This document shows, piece by piece, positions 8,186 to 17,771 of a stretch of 64,000 bases of DNA. Made by a program: the position numbers and the translations under genes. The first letter of the stretch is position 1; every line of letters starts with the position of its first letter. The stretch is from Streptomyces cyaneofuscatus (GTDB lineage: Bacteria > Actinomycetota > Actinomycetes > Streptomycetales > Streptomycetaceae), in NCBI RefSeq assembly GCF_000718135.1, contig NZ_JOEM01000004.1, positions 62,001-126,000 on the forward strand, given 5' to 3'. Below the pieces are notes generated by a model that saw only the letters and a list, made by a program, of their open reading frames with translations, made no database searches and had not been told where the DNA came from.

Positions 8186-9535
8186 ATGTCGTCGCGCCGT
8201 GCCGCGTGGCCCTTGGTTGCCGTCTTCACCGCCGGCTACCTCGCCTCCTATCTGCTCCCCACCATCGTCGGCCGCCTCAGCGTCCATCTCGGGCTGACTC
8301 CCGCGCAGGCGGGCCTGGTCGGCAGTGCTCTGCTGCTGAGCTCGGCGAGTGCCGGGTTCACCCTGGCGGGCCGGGTCGAGCGGTACGGGTCCCGTACCCC
8401 GGCCCGCGTCGGTCTGGTGCTGGCCGCCGTCGGGTACGGCTCCGCGGCGCTGGCCGGGTCCGTGCCGCTGGTGGTGGCCTCCGTGATGGTCGGCGGCTTC
8501 GGCTCGGGGGCGGCGACGGCGGTCGCGGCGGCGGGGATCGCCGCACAGCGCGACCCGCACCGGACGTCCTCGCTCGGGCTGCTCACCGTCTCCGCCACGG
8601 CGGGCGCCCTCTATCTGACGATCCCGCACCTGGGCGGCGGCCACCGGCTCCCGTTCGCCGCGATCGCCCTGGTCGCCCTGCTCGTCTGGCCCGCGACCAC
8701 CCGGCTGAACGGCCCCACGGCCCCCGAGGAGTCCGCCTCGCGGATCACCGGCCGCCTGCCGCACCGCCGTTCCGGTCTCGTCCTGGCAGGCGGGATGCTC
8801 GTCTGGTCCATGGCGCAGAACGCGCTCTGGGGCGTCAGCAGCCGCATCGGCGTGGTGCAGGTGGGGCTCTCCGAGGTGACCGTCGGCGCGGTGTTCGCCG
8901 CCGCCCTCGGCGCGGGTCTGCTGGGCGTCATGGGCGCCGGGGTGCTCGGCGCCCGGGTGGGCCGGGCGGTGCCGATCGGGCTGGGGACCGTGGTCATCGC
9001 GGGGAGCATCGTGGTCAGCTCCTCGGCCCGGGACCTGGGCTCGTTCGCGACCGGCGAGATCCTGTGGAACACCGTCTACCCGGTGGTCCTCTCCTACCTG
9101 ATCGGTCTGGCCGCCTCCCTGGACGTACGCGGCCGCTGGGCGGTCCTGGCGGGCTCGGCCTCCTCCGTGGGCGTGGCCTGCGGCCCGCTGCTGGGCAGCG
9201 TGCTCTCCGAGGAGGCCGGCTACCCGGCGATGGGGCTGATCCTGGGGGCGGCCACGCTGCTGGTCGCCGCGCCCGTGACCGCCGTGGCCCTGCACACCGG
9301 TGGCCGTCCGCTGGTGCCCGGCTCGGTCCGCCGCCGTGGTGGCGCCCCGGCCGCGCTGCTGGCCGCCACCACCGGCAGCCTGTCCGGTGCGGTGCCGAAG
9401 CTCGGCTCACCTGAGCAGGCCGTCACCGAACTCCGCGTACGGCGCAGGCGGCTGGTGCGCAGCGCGATCCGGACGGCCGGTCCGGACGGCGGTCCCGGTC
9501 AGTCGAACGCGTACGCCTCGACCTCGGACAGGTAG
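8186..9535 (+). CDS. MFS transporter
   Basis: A 449-residue membrane protein with about 12 hydrophobic segments. TM1 (WPLVAVFTAGYLASYLLPTI) starts near residue 7, and the second half starts around LVLAGGMLVWSMAQNALWGV. It resembles the general sugar/aromatic-type MFS permeases; the substrate is unknown. ATG 8186 has AGGA six bases upstream; another in-frame ATG at 8168 lacks a ribosome site. The C-terminal tail overlaps the 3' end of the convergent deaminase gene by 37 bases. Confidence 0.78.
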   Translation: MSSRRAAWPLVAVFTAGYLASYLLPTIVGRLSVHLGLTPAQAGLVGSALLLSSASAGFTLAGRVERYGSRTPARVGLVLAAVGYGSAALAGSVPLVVASVMVGGFGSGAATAVAAAGIAAQRDPHRTSSLGLLTVSATAGALYLTIPHLGGGHRLPFAAIALVALLVWPATTRLNGPTAPEESASRITGRLPHRRSGLVLAGGMLVWSMAQNALWGVSSRIGVVQVGLSEVTVGAVFAAALGAGLLGVMGAGVLGARVGRAVPIGLGTVVIAGSIVVSSSARDLGSFATGEILWNTVYPVVLSYLIGLAASLDVRGRWAVLAGSASSVGVACGPLLGSVLSEEAGYPAMGLILGAATLLVAAPVTAVALHTGGRPLVPGSVRRRGGAPAALLAATTGSLSGAVPKLGSPEQAVTELRVRRRRLVRSAIRTAGPDGGPGQSNAYASTSDR

Positions 9536-10503
9536 CGCGCCCTGCGCTCCTCGTCGTGGTCGAGGAAGGCCGCCTCGAAGGAGTTCCGGGCCAGGGTGCG
9601 CAGCTGCTCCGGGTCGAGCGCGAGCGCGTCCCGTACGGCGTCGAAGTTGTCCCCGGCGTACCCGCCGAAGTAGGCGGGGTCGTCGGAGTTGACCGTGCAG
9701 AGGAGCCCCGCCGCCATCATCTCCGGCAGCGGGTGGTCCTTCAGCGTGTCGACCGTGCGCAGCCGTACGTTGGAGAGCGGGCAGAGCGTCAGCGGCACCC
9801 GGTCCGCGACCAGCCGCGCCACCAGCTCGGGGTCCTCCATGCAGCGCAGCCCGTGGTCGACGCGCTCCACGCCGAGGATGTCCAGCGCCTCGCGGATGTA
9901 GGACGGCGGCCCCTCCTCCCCCGCGTGCGCCACCTTGCGCAGGCCGAGCGCGGTGGCCGCCTCGTACACCTCGCGGAACTTGGCGGGCGGGTGGCCGACC
10001 TCGGCGGAGTCCAGGCCCACGGCGCTGATCCGGTGGAGGTACGGGCGGGCCGCGTCCAGGGTGCCGAGGGCGGCTTCGGCGGAGAGGTCGCGCAGGAAGC
10101 AGAGGATGAGCTGGGTGGAGATGCCGTGGATCTCCTCGCTGCGCTCCAGCGCCCGGCTCAGCCCCTCGATGACCGTGCCGATCGGGACGCCGCGGGCGGT
10201 GTGGGCCTGCGGGTCGAAGAAGATCTCGGCGTGCCGGACGCCTTGGGTGGCGGCGCGGGCGAGGTAGGCGTCGGCGAGTTCGGTGAAGTCCTCCTCCGTC
10301 CGCAGCACGGCCATGAGCGCGTAGTAGAGGTCCAGGAAGGACTGGAGGTCCTCGAACTGGTAGGCCCTGCGCAGCTCTTCGGTGGTGGCGTACGGCAGGG
10401 TCACCCCGTTGCGTTCGGCGAGGGCGAAGGCGAGCTCGGGTTCGAGGGTGCCTTCGATGTGGAGGTGGAGTTCTGCCTTGGGGAGGTGCACGGTGTCTCG
10501 CAA
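9499..10503 (-). CDS. Adenosine/adenine deaminase (Aah1-like)
   Basis: A 334-residue metal-dependent deaminase. The zinc ligands are visible: ELHLHIEG (HxH) at residues 11-18, HAGEE near 205, and NSDDP near 285, which supplies the catalytic Asp. It hydrolytically deaminates a purine base or nucleoside in salvage. FFDPQAHTARG resembles the adenine-deaminase branch (yeast Aah1 type) more than classical adenosine deaminase, so the substrate is uncertain. Reads leftward, 18 bases after rnz. Confidence 0.85.
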   Translation of the reverse strand: MRDTVHLPKAELHLHIEGTLEPELAFALAERNGVTLPYATTEELRRAYQFEDLQSFLDLYYALMAVLRTEEDFTELADAYLARAATQGVRHAEIFFDPQAHTARGVPIGTVIEGLSRALERSEEIHGISTQLILCFLRDLSAEAALGTLDAARPYLHRISAVGLDSAEVGHPPAKFREVYEAATALGLRKVAHAGEEGPPSYIREALDILGVERVDHGLRCMEDPELVARLVADRVPLTLCPLSNVRLRTVDTLKDHPLPEMMAAGLLCTVNSDDPAYFGGYAGDNFDAVRDALALDPEQLRTLARNSFEAAFLDHDEERRARYLSEVEAYAFD

Positions 10504-10521
10504 ACGGTGGTGCTGGTGGGG

Positions 10522-11436
10522 TCAGTGGTGGTGCCGGGGTGGGAGCGGGACTCTGATCAGGTCCTGCGCGACGGTGAGTTCGCCGTCGAACCCGGCGGCC
10601 CGCGCCTGGGTCTCGAAGAGTTCGGGGTCGCTGTAGCGCTGCGAGAAGTGGGTCAGCACCAGATGGCGTACGCCGGACTCCTTCGCCACCCGAGCGGCCT
10701 GTCCTGCGGTCAGGTGGCCGTGGTCGGTGGCGAGCTTCTCGTCCTCGTCGAGGAAGGTCGACTCGATGACGAGCATGTCGCACCCCTCGGCGAGCGCGTA
10801 CACCCCGTCGCAGAGCCGGGTGTCCATGACGAACGCGAACCGCTGCCCGCGCCGGTGCTCGGAGACCTGCTCCAGGGTGACGCCGCCGAGTGCGCCCGCA
10901 CGCTGGAGGCGGCCGACGTCCGGCCCGGCGATCCCGTGTTCCTCGAGGAGGGCGGGCAGCATGCGGCGGCTGTCGGGCTCGGTGAGGCGGTAGCCGTACG
11001 ACTCGACGGGGTGCGAGAGCTTGTGGCTGTCCAGCGTGTACGAGGGCGTGGTGGCGAGGACCCCGCCGGTTCCGGCGACCGGGGTCTCGGTGAGCCGGAC
11101 GGTCTCGCGGTAGGCGGTGGCGTACCGCAGCCGGTCGAAGAAGTGCTGCCCGCTCGCCGGGTAGTGGGCGGTGACGGGGTGCGGGACCTGGTCGAGGTTG
11201 ATGCGCTGGATCACCCCGGCGAGCCCGAGGGAGTGGTCGCCGTGGAAGTGGGTGACGCAGATCCGGTCGATGTCGTGCGCGGCGACCCCGGCCCGGAGCA
11301 TCTGGCGCTGGGTGCCCTCGCCGGGATCGAAGAGGATGCCCTCGCCGTCCCAGTGCAGCAGATAGCCGTTGTGGTTGCGGTGCCGGGTGGGGACCTGGCT
11401 GGCGGTGCCGAGCACCACCAGCTCGCGTACGGACAT
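10522..11436 (-). CDS. rnz: Ribonuclease Z
   Basis: A 304-residue metallo-beta-lactamase-fold tRNA 3'-endonuclease. Signature blocks are present: [21 protein letters not shown] at the N-terminus, the metal site [11 protein letters not shown] near residue 63, [12 protein letters not shown], and MDTRLCD. It removes 3' trailers from tRNA precursors. Length and motif order match tRNase Z short form. It stands 37 bases after the HIT gene in a leftward run. Confidence 0.9.
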   Translation of the reverse strand: MSVRELVVLGTASQVPTRHRNHNGYLLHWDGEGILFDPGEGTQRQMLRAGVAAHDIDRICVTHFHGDHSLGLAGVIQRINLDQVPHPVTAHYPASGQHFFDRLRYATAYRETVRLTETPVAGTGGVLATTPSYTLDSHKLSHPVESYGYRLTEPDSRRMLPALLEEHGIAGPDVGRLQRAGALGGVTLEQVSEHRRGQRFAFVMDTRLCDGVYALAEGCDMLVIESTFLDEDEKLATDHGHLTAGQAARVAKESGVRHLVLTHFSQRYSDPELFETQARAAGFDGELTVAQDLIRVPLPPRHHH

Positions 11437-11473
11437 GGGGAAACGCTCCTGCGCTGCTGCTGTGCGGGAAGGG

Positions 11474-11833
11474 CTATCCGGGGGGCCACTGGAGGCCGCG
11501 GCCGCCCAGGACGTGGGCGTGGGCGTGGAAGACGGTCTGGCCGGCGCCGGAGCCGGTGTTGAGGATGATCCGGTAGCCGGTGGAGTCCACCTTCTCGTCG
11601 GCGGCGACCGCTCCGGCCTCGCGCAGCACGTCGGCGGCGATCTGGGGTTCGGCGGCGGCGAGCGAGGCGGCGTCCGGGTAGTGGACCTTGGGGATGACCA
11701 GGACGTGGGTCGGGGCCTGCGGGTTGATGTCGCGGAAGGCGACGGTCGTGTCGCTCTCGCGGACGATGGTCGCCGGGATGTCTCCCGAGACGATCTTGCA
11801 GAACAGGCAGTCGGTCTGCGGCTCTCCCGCCAT
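11474..11833 (-). CDS. HIT (histidine triad) family nucleotide-binding protein
   Basis: A 119-residue HINT-type purine nucleoside phosphoramidase. It opens with [13 protein letters not shown] and ends with the triad [16 protein letters not shown] (HxHxH). The family hydrolyses AMP-lysine and AMP-amide bonds; the physiological role is unclear. CxxC in CLFC may bind zinc, as in other bacterial members. Located between rsmE and rnz on the same strand. Confidence 0.92.
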   Translation of the reverse strand: MAGEPQTDCLFCKIVSGDIPATIVRESDTTVAFRDINPQAPTHVLVIPKVHYPDAASLAAAEPQIAADVLREAGAVAADEKVDSTGYRIILNTGSGAGQTVFHAHAHVLGGRGLQWPPG

Positions 11834-11902
11834 GGCGCCGGGCCTCCTCGTTCGCTGGTGATCAGTACACGGGCATGCTATCCCCGGCCCGTCGGCCCCC
11901 GT

Positions 11903-12649
11903 TCATCCCCAGCGGCCCGTGCGCCCCAGCAGCAGCGCGGTCGCGGCCGTCCCCGCCGTGGACGTACGCAGCACGCTGCGGCCCAGCCGGTACGGGCGGG
12001 CGCCCGCCTCGGCGAAGGCGGCCAGTTCCTGCGGGGAGACGCCGCCCTCGGGGCCGACGACGAGCACGATCGTGCCGGTGGCGGGGAGTTCGGCGGTGGC
12101 GAGGGGGGTGCTGTCGTGGTCGCGGTCCTCGTGCAGGACCCCGGCGAAGTCGGCATCGGCCAGCAGAGCGGCGACCTGCTTGGTCGTCATGGCCTCGGTC
12201 ACCTCGGGGAAGCGCACCCGGCGGGACTGCTTGCCCGCCTCCCGTGCCGTACTGCGCCACTTCGTCAGGGCCTTGGCGCCTCGCTCGCCCTTCCACTGGG
12301 TGATGCAGCGGGCGGCCTGCCAGGGCACGATCGCGTCGACGCCGGTCTCGGTCATGGTCTCGACGGCCAGTTCGCCCCGGTCGCCCTTGGGGAGCGCCTG
12401 GACGACGGTGATCCGGGGCGTGGGCTCCGGCTCCTCCTGCACGGCTGCGCGGAGAGTGACCGTCAGCCGGTCCTTGCCCTCGGCGGCGCGGACGGTGCCG
12501 TCCGCCCAGTGGCCGAGCCCGTCGGTGAGGACGACGTCCTCGCCGGGCTGGAGCCGCTTGACCGACACGGCGTGCCGTCCTTCGGGTCCGTCCAGGACGA
12601 ACTCCGGCCCGGTGGGCATCTGTTCGACGACGAAGACCGGTGCGGTCAC
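11903..12649 (-). CDS. rsmE: 16S rRNA m3U1498 methyltransferase RsmE
   Basis: A 248-residue SPOUT-class SAM methyltransferase that methylates U1498 of 16S rRNA. Diagnostic features are GRHAVSVKRLQPGEDVVLTDG in the N-terminal PUA-like part, then QALPKGDRGE and the knot motif IVLVVGPEGGVSPQEL with YRLGRSVLRTSTA at the C-terminus. The start is GTG 12649, which overlaps the stop of the upstream nitronate monooxygenase (GTGA), indicating co-translation. Confidence 0.92.
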   Translation of the reverse strand: MTAPVFVVEQMPTGPEFVLDGPEGRHAVSVKRLQPGEDVVLTDGLGHWADGTVRAAEGKDRLTVTLRAAVQEEPEPTPRITVVQALPKGDRGELAVETMTETGVDAIVPWQAARCITQWKGERGAKALTKWRSTAREAGKQSRRVRFPEVTEAMTTKQVAALLADADFAGVLHEDRDHDSTPLATAELPATGTIVLVVGPEGGVSPQELAAFAEAGARPYRLGRSVLRTSTAGTAATALLLGRTGRWG

Positions 12650-13719
12650 CGGGGACTCCTCATGCTCAGGGCCGCCCGGGCGGCCTCCAGTTCGTCGATG
12701 AGCAGTTCGATCAGCTCGCCGACGGGCAGTTCGCGGGCCATCCGGTGGCCCTGCCCCGCCCACAGGGCCATCCCCTGCGCGTCCCCCGCCTTCGCCGCGG
12801 CCTGGCGCAGCCCGGTGGTCAGGTAGTGGACCTGGGGGTAGGCGGCGGGGGCGTACGGGCCGTGTTCGCGGACGAACCGGTTGACCAGGCCGCGCGCGGG
12901 GCGCCCGGAGAAGGCGCGGGTCAGCTCGGTGCGGACGAAGAGCGGGTTGGTCAGGGCCTGCTTGTGGAGCAGGTGGGCGCCCGACTCGGGGCAGATCAGG
13001 AAGGCGGTGCCGAGCTGGGCGGCGTCCGCGCCCGCCGCGAGGACGGCGGCGATCTGCGAGCCGCGCATCAGACCGCCGGTGGCGACGATCGGGATCTGCA
13101 CGGTCTCGCGGACCTGGGTGACCAGGCTCAGCAGCCCGGTGCCGGTGTGGTCGGCCTGCGGGTCGTCGCGGTGGGTGGACTGGTGGCCGCCCGCCTCGAC
13201 GCCCTGGGCGCAGACGGCGTCGGCGCCCGCCCACTGGGCCGCCTGGGCCTCCTCGGCGGAGGTGACCGTCACGATGGTGTACGTCCCCACCTTGGCGAAG
13301 GCGTCCAGCGTGTCGCGGGTGGGGCAGCCGAAGGTGAAGGAGACCGCCGGGACGGGGTCGTCCAGCAGGATGGCGACCTTCGCCTCGTACCCGTCGTCGC
13401 CGCTGCTGTCGGGGTCGCCGAGCGGGGTCTCGTACCAGGCGGCCTCACCGGCCAGCTGGTGGCGGTAGACCTCGACGGCGCTGGGGTCGGCGAGCGCGGG
13501 CTGCGGCATGAAGAGGTTCACGCCGAACGGCCCGCCGGTGAGCCGGCGCAGCTGTTTGATCTCGTTGTACATGCCGTCCGCCGTCTTGTACCCGGCGGCG
13601 AGGAACCCGAGTCCGCCCGCGTCGGCGACGGCCGCGGCGAGCTGGGGTCCGGAAGCGCCGCCCGCCATGGGGGCCTGCACGATCGGATACCGGCAGAGAT
13701 CGGTCAACGCGGAGGACAT
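12646..13719 (-). CDS. Nitronate monooxygenase (NPD-type FMN oxidoreductase)
   Basis: A 357-residue FMN-dependent TIM-barrel enzyme. The N-terminal YPIVQAPMAGGASGPQLAAAV, the central GVEAGGHQ, and the phosphate-binding IPIVATGGLM and GADAAQLGTAFL are family signatures. Members oxidise alkyl nitronates such as propionate-3-nitronate. ATG 13719 starts at the conserved MSSALTDLC; a nine-residue longer start is possible. It is translationally coupled to rsmE. Confidence 0.87.
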   Translation of the reverse strand: MSSALTDLCRYPIVQAPMAGGASGPQLAAAVADAGGLGFLAAGYKTADGMYNEIKQLRRLTGGPFGVNLFMPQPALADPSAVEVYRHQLAGEAAWYETPLGDPDSSGDDGYEAKVAILLDDPVPAVSFTFGCPTRDTLDAFAKVGTYTIVTVTSAEEAQAAQWAGADAVCAQGVEAGGHQSTHRDDPQADHTGTGLLSLVTQVRETVQIPIVATGGLMRGSQIAAVLAAGADAAQLGTAFLICPESGAHLLHKQALTNPLFVRTELTRAFSGRPARGLVNRFVREHGPYAPAAYPQVHYLTTGLRQAAAKAGDAQGMALWAGQGHRMARELPVGELIELLIDELEAARAALSMRSPR

Positions 13720-13792
13720 GACCGCATCGTGCCATGTCCGCCGCACAGGGCCGAATCAGCCAGCGAGGGACATGACCGGTTCTCCCGCCGAA

Positions 13793-13835
13793 CACCGCAC
13801 CGCCCACCGGTCGGTGACCGGTGGGCGGTGCGGTG
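13793..13835 (-). terminator. Strong hairpin terminator after dnaJ
   Basis: A perfect 19-bp inverted repeat (13793-13811 and 13817-13835) with a five-base loop sits 17 bases past the dnaJ stop. It separates the hrcA-dnaJ heat-shock unit from the downstream nitronate monooxygenase. There is no U-tract. Confidence 0.8.
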
Positions 13836-13851
13836 AAAGGCGGAAAACGCT

Positions 13852-14991
13852 TCAGCGGCCGTTGAAGGCGTCCTTCAGCCGGGAGAAGAGCCCCTGCTGA
13901 CCTGGCTGAAACTGGCCCAGGGGCCGCTCCTCGCCGCGCAGCTTGGAGAGCTCCCGCAGGAGCCGCTCCTGTTCCGCGTCGAGCTTGGAGGGGGTCATGA
14001 CCTCGACGTGCACGATGAGGTCGCCCCGGCCGCCGCCGCGCAGGTGGGTGATGCCCCGCCCGTGCAGCGGGACGGACTGGCCGGACTGGGTGCCGGGCCG
14101 GATGTCGATCTCCTCGACGCCGTCCAGGGTCTCCAGCGGACACTTCGTGCCGAGGGCGGCCGCGGTCATCGGGATGGTGACCGTGCAGTGGAGGTCGTCG
14201 CCGCGCCGCTGGAAGACGGAGTGCGGCAGCTCGTGGATCTCGACGTACAGGTCGCCGGGCGGGCCGCCGCCGGGGCCGACCTCGCCCTCACCGGCGAGCT
14301 GGATGCGGGTGCCGTTGTCGACGCCCGCCGGGATCTTGACGGTGAGCGTGCGGCGCGAGCGGATACGGCCGTCACCGGCGCACTCCGGGCACGGCGTCGG
14401 CACGACCGTACCGAAGCCCTGGCACTGCGGGCAGGGCCGCGAGGTCATGACCTGGCCCAGGAAGGACCGGGTGACCTGCGAGACCTCGCCACGGCCGCGG
14501 CACATGTCGCAGGTCTGGGCGGAGGTGCCGGGGGCCGCACCCTCGCCGCTGCAGGTGTTGCAGACGACCGCCGTGTCGACCTGGATGTCCTTGGTGGTGC
14601 CGAAGGCCGCCTCGGCGAGGTCGATCTCCAGGCGGATCATGGCGTCCTGGCCGCGCCGGGTGCGCGAGCGGGGTCCGCGCTGCGAGGCCGTTCCGAAGAA
14701 CGCGTCCATGATGTCGGAGAAGTTGCCGAAGCCGCCGGCTCCGAAACCGCCCGCGCCGCCGCCCCCGCCATTGGCGGAGAGCGGGTCGCCGCCGAGGTCG
14801 TAGACCTGCTTCTTCTGCGGGTCCGAGAGCACCTCGTAAGCGGCGTTGATCTCCTTGAACCGCTCCTGGGTCTTCGGATCCGGGTTGACATCCGGGTGCA
14901 GCTCGCGTGCGAGCCGACGGAATGCCTTCTTGATCTCGTCCTGAGATGCGTCGCGGCGCACGCCGAGTACGGCGTAGTAGTCCGTGGCCAC
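13852..14991 (-). CDS. dnaJ: Molecular chaperone DnaJ
   Basis: A 379-residue class I J-protein, the co-chaperone of DnaK. The J-domain (residues 4-70) carries HPD in ELHPDVN. A Gly-rich linker follows (GGGGGAGGFGAGGFG), then four CxxCxGxG zinc repeats (CNTCSGEG, CDMCRGRG, CPQCQGFG, CPECAGDG) and the peptide-binding C-terminal domains. It begins directly after the hrcA stop, so it is the HrcA-linked second dnaJ usual in Streptomyces rather than the copy in the dnaK operon. Confidence 0.95.
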   Translation of the reverse strand: MATDYYAVLGVRRDASQDEIKKAFRRLARELHPDVNPDPKTQERFKEINAAYEVLSDPQKKQVYDLGGDPLSANGGGGGAGGFGAGGFGNFSDIMDAFFGTASQRGPRSRTRRGQDAMIRLEIDLAEAAFGTTKDIQVDTAVVCNTCSGEGAAPGTSAQTCDMCRGRGEVSQVTRSFLGQVMTSRPCPQCQGFGTVVPTPCPECAGDGRIRSRRTLTVKIPAGVDNGTRIQLAGEGEVGPGGGPPGDLYVEIHELPHSVFQRRGDDLHCTVTIPMTAAALGTKCPLETLDGVEEIDIRPGTQSGQSVPLHGRGITHLRGGGRGDLIVHVEVMTPSKLDAEQERLLRELSKLRGEERPLGQFQPGQQGLFSRLKDAFNGR

Positions 14992-16008
14992 TTACGACTC
15001 CGCCAGGATCTGTCCGACGTAACGTGCCACTGCGCGTACCGCTCCCATCGTTCCGGGGTAGTCCATGCGGGTCGGTCCGACCACGCCGAGTTTGGCGACT
15101 GCCTCGTCGCCCGAACCGTAGCCGACCGCGACGACGGACGTGGACGTGAGGCCCTCGTGGGCGTTCTCGTGCCCGATCCGTACGGTCATGGCTGAGTCCG
15201 TGGCCTCACCGAGCAGCTTCAGCAGGACGACCTGCTCCTCCAGTGCTTCCAGCACCGGCCGGATCATCACAGGGAAGTCGTGCCCGAAGCGGGTGAGGTT
15301 GGAGGTGCCGCCGATCATCAGCCGCTCCTCCGTCTCCTCGACCAGGGTTTCGAGGAGGGTGGAAAGGACCGTGGAAACCGTTCCCCGGTCTTCGCTGTCG
15401 AAGGATTCCGGCAGCTCCCGCACCAGCCGGGGGACATCCGCGAAGCGGCGTCCGACGACCCGGCTGTTGAGCCGGGCCCGCAGATCCGCGAGCGATGCCT
15501 CGCCGAAGGGCGCGGGGCAGTCGATCATACGCTGTTCGACCCGGCCGGTGTCCGTGATCAGGACGAGCATCAGCCGGGCGGGGGCCAGCGAGAGCAGTTC
15601 CACGTGCCGCACCGTCGAGCGGGTCAGCGAGGGGTACTGCACGACCGCGACCTGCCGGGTCAGCTGCGCGAGCAGCCGCACCGTTCGGCCGACCACGTCG
15701 TCGAGGTCGACCGCGCCGTCGAGGAAGTTCTGGATGGCCCGGCGCTCGGGCGAGGAGAGCGGCTTCACGCCGGCGAGCTTGTCGACGAAGAGGCGGTACC
15801 CCTTGTCGGTCGGGATGCGCCCCGCGCTCGTGTGCGGCTGTGCGATGAAGCCCTCGTCCTCCAGCACCGCCATGTCGTTGCGGACCGTGGCCGGGGAGAC
15901 CCCCAGCTGGTGCCGCTCCGTGAGCGCCTTGGAGCCGACGGGCTCCTCGGTGCCGACATAGTCCTGGACGATGGCGCGCAGCACTTCGAGTCTGCGTTCG
16001 CTGAGCAT
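14992..16008 (-). CDS. hrcA: Heat-inducible transcription repressor HrcA
   Basis: A 338-residue repressor of class I heat-shock genes. The N-terminal winged helix ([18 protein letters not shown], then [19 protein letters not shown]) is followed by the GAF-like HrcA domain. It binds CIRCE dyads and needs GroE chaperones to fold. ATG 16008 has GGAGG eight bases upstream. A CIRCE element ~50 bases upstream of the start indicates autoregulation of the hrcA-dnaJ operon. Confidence 0.95.
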   Translation of the reverse strand: MLSERRLEVLRAIVQDYVGTEEPVGSKALTERHQLGVSPATVRNDMAVLEDEGFIAQPHTSAGRIPTDKGYRLFVDKLAGVKPLSSPERRAIQNFLDGAVDLDDVVGRTVRLLAQLTRQVAVVQYPSLTRSTVRHVELLSLAPARLMLVLITDTGRVEQRMIDCPAPFGEASLADLRARLNSRVVGRRFADVPRLVRELPESFDSEDRGTVSTVLSTLLETLVEETEERLMIGGTSNLTRFGHDFPVMIRPVLEALEEQVVLLKLLGEATDSAMTVRIGHENAHEGLTSTSVVAVGYGSGDEAVAKLGVVGPTRMDYPGTMGAVRAVARYVGQILAES

Positions 16009-16058
16009 GGCGCACACCTCCAGCTGTCGTTCTCCGGTGTCTTCACTCCGGTATCCGT

Positions 16059-16085
16059 CTGGCACTCGGTGCGTACGAGTGCCAG
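16059..16085. promoter_or_regulatory. CIRCE operator (HrcA binding site)
   Basis: CTGGCACTC, nine bases, GAGTGCCAG: perfect nine-base arms with exactly the nine-base spacing of CIRCE (consensus TTAGCACTC-N9-GAGTGCTAA). It lies 51-77 bases upstream of the hrcA start, inside the presumed promoter or leader. Confidence 0.92.
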
Positions 16086-16151
16086 CTACCCACCGGTCAG
16101 TGTACGGGGGTGAGGTGGGGCGGGGGCAAGGGCGACCGGCCACGCCGCCGC

Positions 16152-16180
16152 TGAGCGGTGCGGGACGTTGCCGATAGCGT
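16152..16180 (+). promoter_or_regulatory. Putative leaderless promoter of MBL gene
   Basis: TGAGCG (16152-16157), 17 bases, TAGCGT (16175-16180). The -10 hexamer sits at -12 to -7 from the ATG at 16187, which places the transcription start on the start codon. No ribosome site is present, so a leaderless mRNA is likely. Confidence 0.5.
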
Positions 16181-16186
16181 CGCCCC

Positions 16187-16918
16187 ATGGACGTGTTGTG
16201 GGAAGACTTCGGCTGGGAGCGGTTGGGTCACGGTATCGGGCGGCGGCGCCTGCCGGGCTGGGATGCCACGGCCGCGCTGGTCGCCGGGGCCGACGGTGTG
16301 CTCCTGTACGACACCGGCTCGACCCTGCGCGAGGGCGTGGAGCTGCGCAGGCAGGCCGAGGCGCTGCTCGGCCGGAGGGTGACGCATATCGCACTGAGCC
16401 ACCCGCACTTCGATCATGTGCTGGGGACGGCGGCGTTCGCGGGGGCGCAGGTGTACGGGGCGGTGGGGATCACCGCGCTGCTGAAGCGCTCGGCGGACGA
16501 GCTGGGCGCCTCGGCCGTCCACCACGGCCTCGCGGAGGACGAGGCGCACCGGGCGGTGGACACGCTGGTGGTGCCGCACCACGAGGTGACCGGCGAGTGG
16601 ACCCTCGACCTGGGCGGCGGCCGTCAGGTGCTGCTGGCCAACGTGGGCCCGGGCCACAGCGGCCATGACCTCGCGGTGCTGGTCCCGGGCACGGAGGGCG
16701 AGCCTGCGGTGGTGCTCTGCGGGGACCTGGTGGAGGAGTCGGGCGAACCGCAGGCGGGCCGGGACGCGATCCCCTCGCGCTGGCCCGCCGCGCTGGACCG
16801 GCTGCTCGAACTGGGCGGCGAGGGCGCGGTGTACGTACCGGGGCACGGGGCGGTGGTGGACGCGGCGTTCGTCCGGGAGCAGCGGGCGGCGCTGGCGGAG
16901 CGGTTCGGGGCGGGGTGA
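16187..16918 (+). CDS. MBL-fold metallo-hydrolase
   Basis: A 243-residue metallo-beta-lactamase-fold protein. The metal motif [10 protein letters not shown] (H-x-H-x-D-H) is near residues 70-79, a further His is in [11 protein letters not shown], and the later ligands are in LCGDLVEE and VPGHGAVVD. Substrate unknown; the PGHG block recalls the glyoxalase II-like and quinoline-degrading subgroups. Divergent from hrcA and followed 16 bases later by a DUF3097 gene. Confidence 0.82.
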   Translation: MDVLWEDFGWERLGHGIGRRRLPGWDATAALVAGADGVLLYDTGSTLREGVELRRQAEALLGRRVTHIALSHPHFDHVLGTAAFAGAQVYGAVGITALLKRSADELGASAVHHGLAEDEAHRAVDTLVVPHHEVTGEWTLDLGGGRQVLLANVGPGHSGHDLAVLVPGTEGEPAVVLCGDLVEESGEPQAGRDAIPSRWPAALDRLLELGGEGAVYVPGHGAVVDAAFVREQRAALAERFGAG

Positions 16919-16934
16919 GGATTATCGTCTGCGC

Positions 16935-17756
16935 ATGCGCAGCTATCAGCCGGACCTGACCCCGCCGTGGAAGAGGTCCGCCCCCGTGCCCGAGGTCCCC
17001 GCCGAACCCGATCTGGTCGTGGAGGAGGTCGCCACCGGTTTCTGCGGGGCGGTGATCCGCTGCGAGAAGACGGCCCAGGGTCCGACGGTGACCCTGGAGG
17101 ACCGGTTCGGCAAGCACCGGGTCTTCCCGATGGAGCCGCGCGCCTTCCTGCTGGAGGGCAAGGTGGTCACCCTGGTGCGCCCGGGGCCCGGCGGTCCGGT
17201 GCGCCCCTCCCGTACGGCCTCCGGTTCGGTGGCGGTGCCCGGTGCGCGGGCCCGGGTGGCGCGGGCGGGGCGGATCTATGTGGAGGGCCGGCACGACGCG
17301 GAGCTGGTGGAGCGGGTCTGGGGCGACGACCTGCGCATCGAGGGCGTGGTCGTGGAGTACCTGGAGGGCATCGACGACCTCCCGGCCATCGTGGGCGCGT
17401 TCTCCCCGGGGCCGGACGCCCGGCTCGGGGTGCTGGTGGACCACCTGGTGACCGGCTCCAAGGAGTCCCGGATCGCGGCGCAGGTCTCGGACCCGGATGT
17501 GCTGGTGGTGGGGCACCCGTACATCGACGTGTGGGAGGCGGTGAAGCCGTCTTCGGTGGGGATCGAAGCGTGGCCGGTGGTGCCGCGCGGCCAGGACTGG
17601 AAGACCGGGGTGTGCCGGGCGCTGGGGTGGCCGGAGAACACCGGGGCTGCCTGGCAGCACATCCTGTCCAAGGTGCACAGCTACAAGGACCTGGAGCCGC
17701 AACTGCTGGGGAGGGTCGAAGAGCTGATCGACTTCGTGACCGCTGTCCCGGACTGA
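16935..17756 (+). CDS. DUF3097 family protein
   Basis: A 273-residue actinobacterial protein recognised by the conserved blocks SYQPDLTPPWKRS, GRIYVEGRHDAELVERVWG, LGVLVDHLVTGSKESRIA and VLVVGHPYIDVWEAVKP. Parts resemble TOPRIM-like folds (VEGRHDAELVE, then LVDHLV), but function is not established. TATCGT lies at -12 to -7 from the ATG with no clear ribosome site, which again suggests a leaderless start. Confidence 0.85.
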   Translation: MRSYQPDLTPPWKRSAPVPEVPAEPDLVVEEVATGFCGAVIRCEKTAQGPTVTLEDRFGKHRVFPMEPRAFLLEGKVVTLVRPGPGGPVRPSRTASGSVAVPGARARVARAGRIYVEGRHDAELVERVWGDDLRIEGVVVEYLEGIDDLPAIVGAFSPGPDARLGVLVDHLVTGSKESRIAAQVSDPDVLVVGHPYIDVWEAVKPSSVGIEAWPVVPRGQDWKTGVCRALGWPENTGAAWQHILSKVHSYKDLEPQLLGRVEELIDFVTAVPD

Positions 17757-17771
17757 TCCCAGGACCCGGTC

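Noticed and set aside
3940..9414. An 1824-codon rightward frame antisense to phoH and the PfkB kinase
   Set aside because: Long antisense frames are common in this GC-rich DNA. Composition is typical of a shadow, and the opposite strand holds well recognised genes.
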